Positions 28,905-29,951 of a stretch of DNA of 29,951 nucleotides are shown here, piece after piece; position 1 is the stretch's first letter, and each line of letters opens with the position of its first letter. This DNA is from Glomus cerebriforme (taxonomy: Eukaryota > Glomeromycota > Glomeromycetes > Glomerales > Glomeraceae). The stretch lies in assembly GCA_003550305.1 (NCBI GenBank), contig QKYT01000406.1, forward strand, positions 65,382 to 95,332, read 5' to 3'. The position numbers were made by a program, and so were the translations under genes. The notes under the pieces were generated by a model. That model saw nothing but the letters and a program-made list of their open reading frames with translations, ran no database searches and had not been told where the DNA came from.

Positions 28905-29144
28905 TTGAATTTAAAGGGGTATAAAGTTTGTGTTAATTTAAAAAAGAAGATTGAATTCAAAGTACGACCAATATTTATCTCAGCAAACAAAGCAGCGTTA
29001 CGAATGATAGGCAATAAAATTAAGGTTCTGTTCAGTCAAGCAGGTTCAGAAATTTCTTCAATGGAGCCAGCCAAAAATAATGAAGATAAAGTTTCTAAAA
29101 CAATTAAGATAAACGACAGTATTGATATAGTAAGGGATAATTGA
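28905..29144 (+). other. unidentified short reading frame
   Basis: An open frame to TGA 29142-29144 encodes about 79 residues. The best part reads KVCVNLKKKIEFKVRP, then SANKAALRMIGNKIKVLF and an acidic tail (SSMEPAKNNEDKVSKT). There is no ATG near the beginning (the first codon is TTG; the first Met is in the middle), so it would need an upstream exon. It may be a terminal exon of a gene or transposon fragment. Composition is less AT-biased than noise frames. No family recognised. Confidence 0.3.
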
Positions 29145-29667
29145 GGGTTTCTTCCTTCTTCCCTTTTTTTTTGTATAAACCCATTACCCACGTGAGTAAT
29201 CAGCTAATGAGTCGGAAAGAGTCAAAGAAAAGAAAGTTATATTTGAGGAATATAATGTCGTGCATATACAGGTTGAAATTTAATATGTGATCAATATCAT
29301 TTCGATTAATAAGTAATTTTTGCAACTTTTCTACTTTGAGATATGAGTATCTCGATCAATTTACAAAAAATATATAATTCGATGAATTAAATCTGTCCAT
29401 ATGTCGGATAGGCACTTATTGCTGGCTAATGGCTATTTTTAATCAGTTTTTAGAACCAATTTTTTTTAAAAAATTTAAAGAAAAATAAATATTAATAAAA
29501 TGAAATAAATTAGCTTTTGATCTATTTTATTTGTTATAAAAAAAATCCTATAAATAGTATTACATTTACAAAAAGTTTAAATGTATAGTGATCTATTTTA
29601 ATCAATAATTATATAATACGGCAGTAATGGTCTAATCTCTAATGGAGGCGTAGAGGCGTGATGCTTT
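29145..29667. other. AT-rich stretch without recognisable genes
   Basis: I see no open frame, RNA gene or element end here. Confidence 0.4.
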
Positions 29668-29832
29668 TATGACATCCTAGTTTATTTATTTATTTATTTA
29701 TTTTTTTTTGTTTAACAGCATATTTTATTTAGTAATTTAATTCAATTTGTACATATAAAATAAAAGAAAAGATCTAACCTAACCAAAATAAATGGATCTC
29801 GTCCCTATCTAGTTATGACACCCTAGTTTATA
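29668..29832. repeat. 18 bp direct repeats flanking a short AT-rich insert
   Basis: TATGACATCCTAGTTTAT (29668-29685) and TATGACACCCTAGTTTAT (29814-29831) differ at one base and are 146 bases apart. The first runs into a TTTA microsatellite and a T-run. The arrangement could be a target-site duplication around a small retroposed sequence read on the minus strand (A-rich side at the left), or a partial tandem duplication. Confidence 0.4.
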
Positions 29833-29902
29833 AATAAAGGACATAAGCATATAACTTGTAAATTAACAAATCATGTGACGAGATGAACCCAATCACCTCT
29901 AG

Positions 29903-29951
29903 GCAGTGTTGTACATGGACACTGTCCACAGCATTTTGCTTGGACAACTAT
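29903..29951. mobile_element. possible transposon terminus running off the window
   Basis: CAGTGTTGTACATGGACACT begins at 29903, with CTAGG before it. A CAGTGTTGTACA start with a GGACAC/GTCC inverted pair close behind (GGACACTGTCC, 29916-29926) resembles the ends of hAT or Tc1/mariner-type elements. The other end is not in the window. Confidence 0.25.

Noticed and set aside
1..29951. tRNA and rRNA genes
   Set aside because: I looked for T-loop GGTTCRANNCC patterns and conserved rRNA segments on both strands and found no convincing candidate; a covariance-model scan would be decisive.

Overview
The window is strongly AT-rich eukaryotic nuclear DNA. It has long A/T tracts, short GT-AG introns, few host genes and many decayed transposable elements. 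The gene families present are an F-box/LRR protein, a microsomal cytochrome P450, a SAM-domain plus PD-(D/E)XK-like protein, an arrestin-like protein and LINE-type RNase H. Together with the base composition they fit an arbuscular mycorrhizal fungus (Glomeromycotina, Rhizophagus-like). The taxon is inferred from family content and style, not from a marker gene.

Layout. From 1 to about 13 kb there is no convincing host gene; this is a repeat bed. It holds a pogo-like terminus (about 90-263), a family of roughly 180-385 bp MITEs with GTCACGTGAC-type ends (about 2065-2449, 4340-4520, 4680-5060, 5192-5560 and 11785-11967), a 5'-truncated LINE (5825-7931) inserted in a ~160 bp tandem array, a 435 bp pogo-like MITE (8567-9001), a 527 bp TIR element (9692-10218), a degenerate TIR element (about 10626-11050), a ~797 bp element (11998-12794) and two copies of a ~220-240 bp dispersed repeat.

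From 15 to 24 kb lie the two intact genes, both on the minus strand: an intronless 483-residue F-box/LRR protein (15118-16569) and a 548-residue cytochrome P450 with one intron (21845-23573). Between them are long low-complexity stretches, a gag-like retrotransposon remnant (20298-20505) and an unidentified broken reading frame (21162-21590).

From 24 to 30 kb is a pseudogene graveyard: a 263 bp TIR element (24251-24513), a cluster of four hairpin-like direct repeats (24735-24895), a decayed plus-strand coding stretch (25094-25750), a broken SAM-domain/PD-(D/E)XK-like gene (25743-26910, minus), an arrestin-like pseudogene (27181-27780, plus) and two short unidentified reading frames. The window ends in what may be the terminus of another element.

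The two intact genes have no evident functional link. The F-box protein would act in ubiquitin-ligase substrate selection, and the P450 in ER-bound oxidation of an unknown substrate. The most unusual signals are the copy-rich GTCACGTGAC MITE family with CpG-rich palindromic ends that differ between copies, and the four evenly spaced GAGGATCTGTYCTC hairpin repeats.
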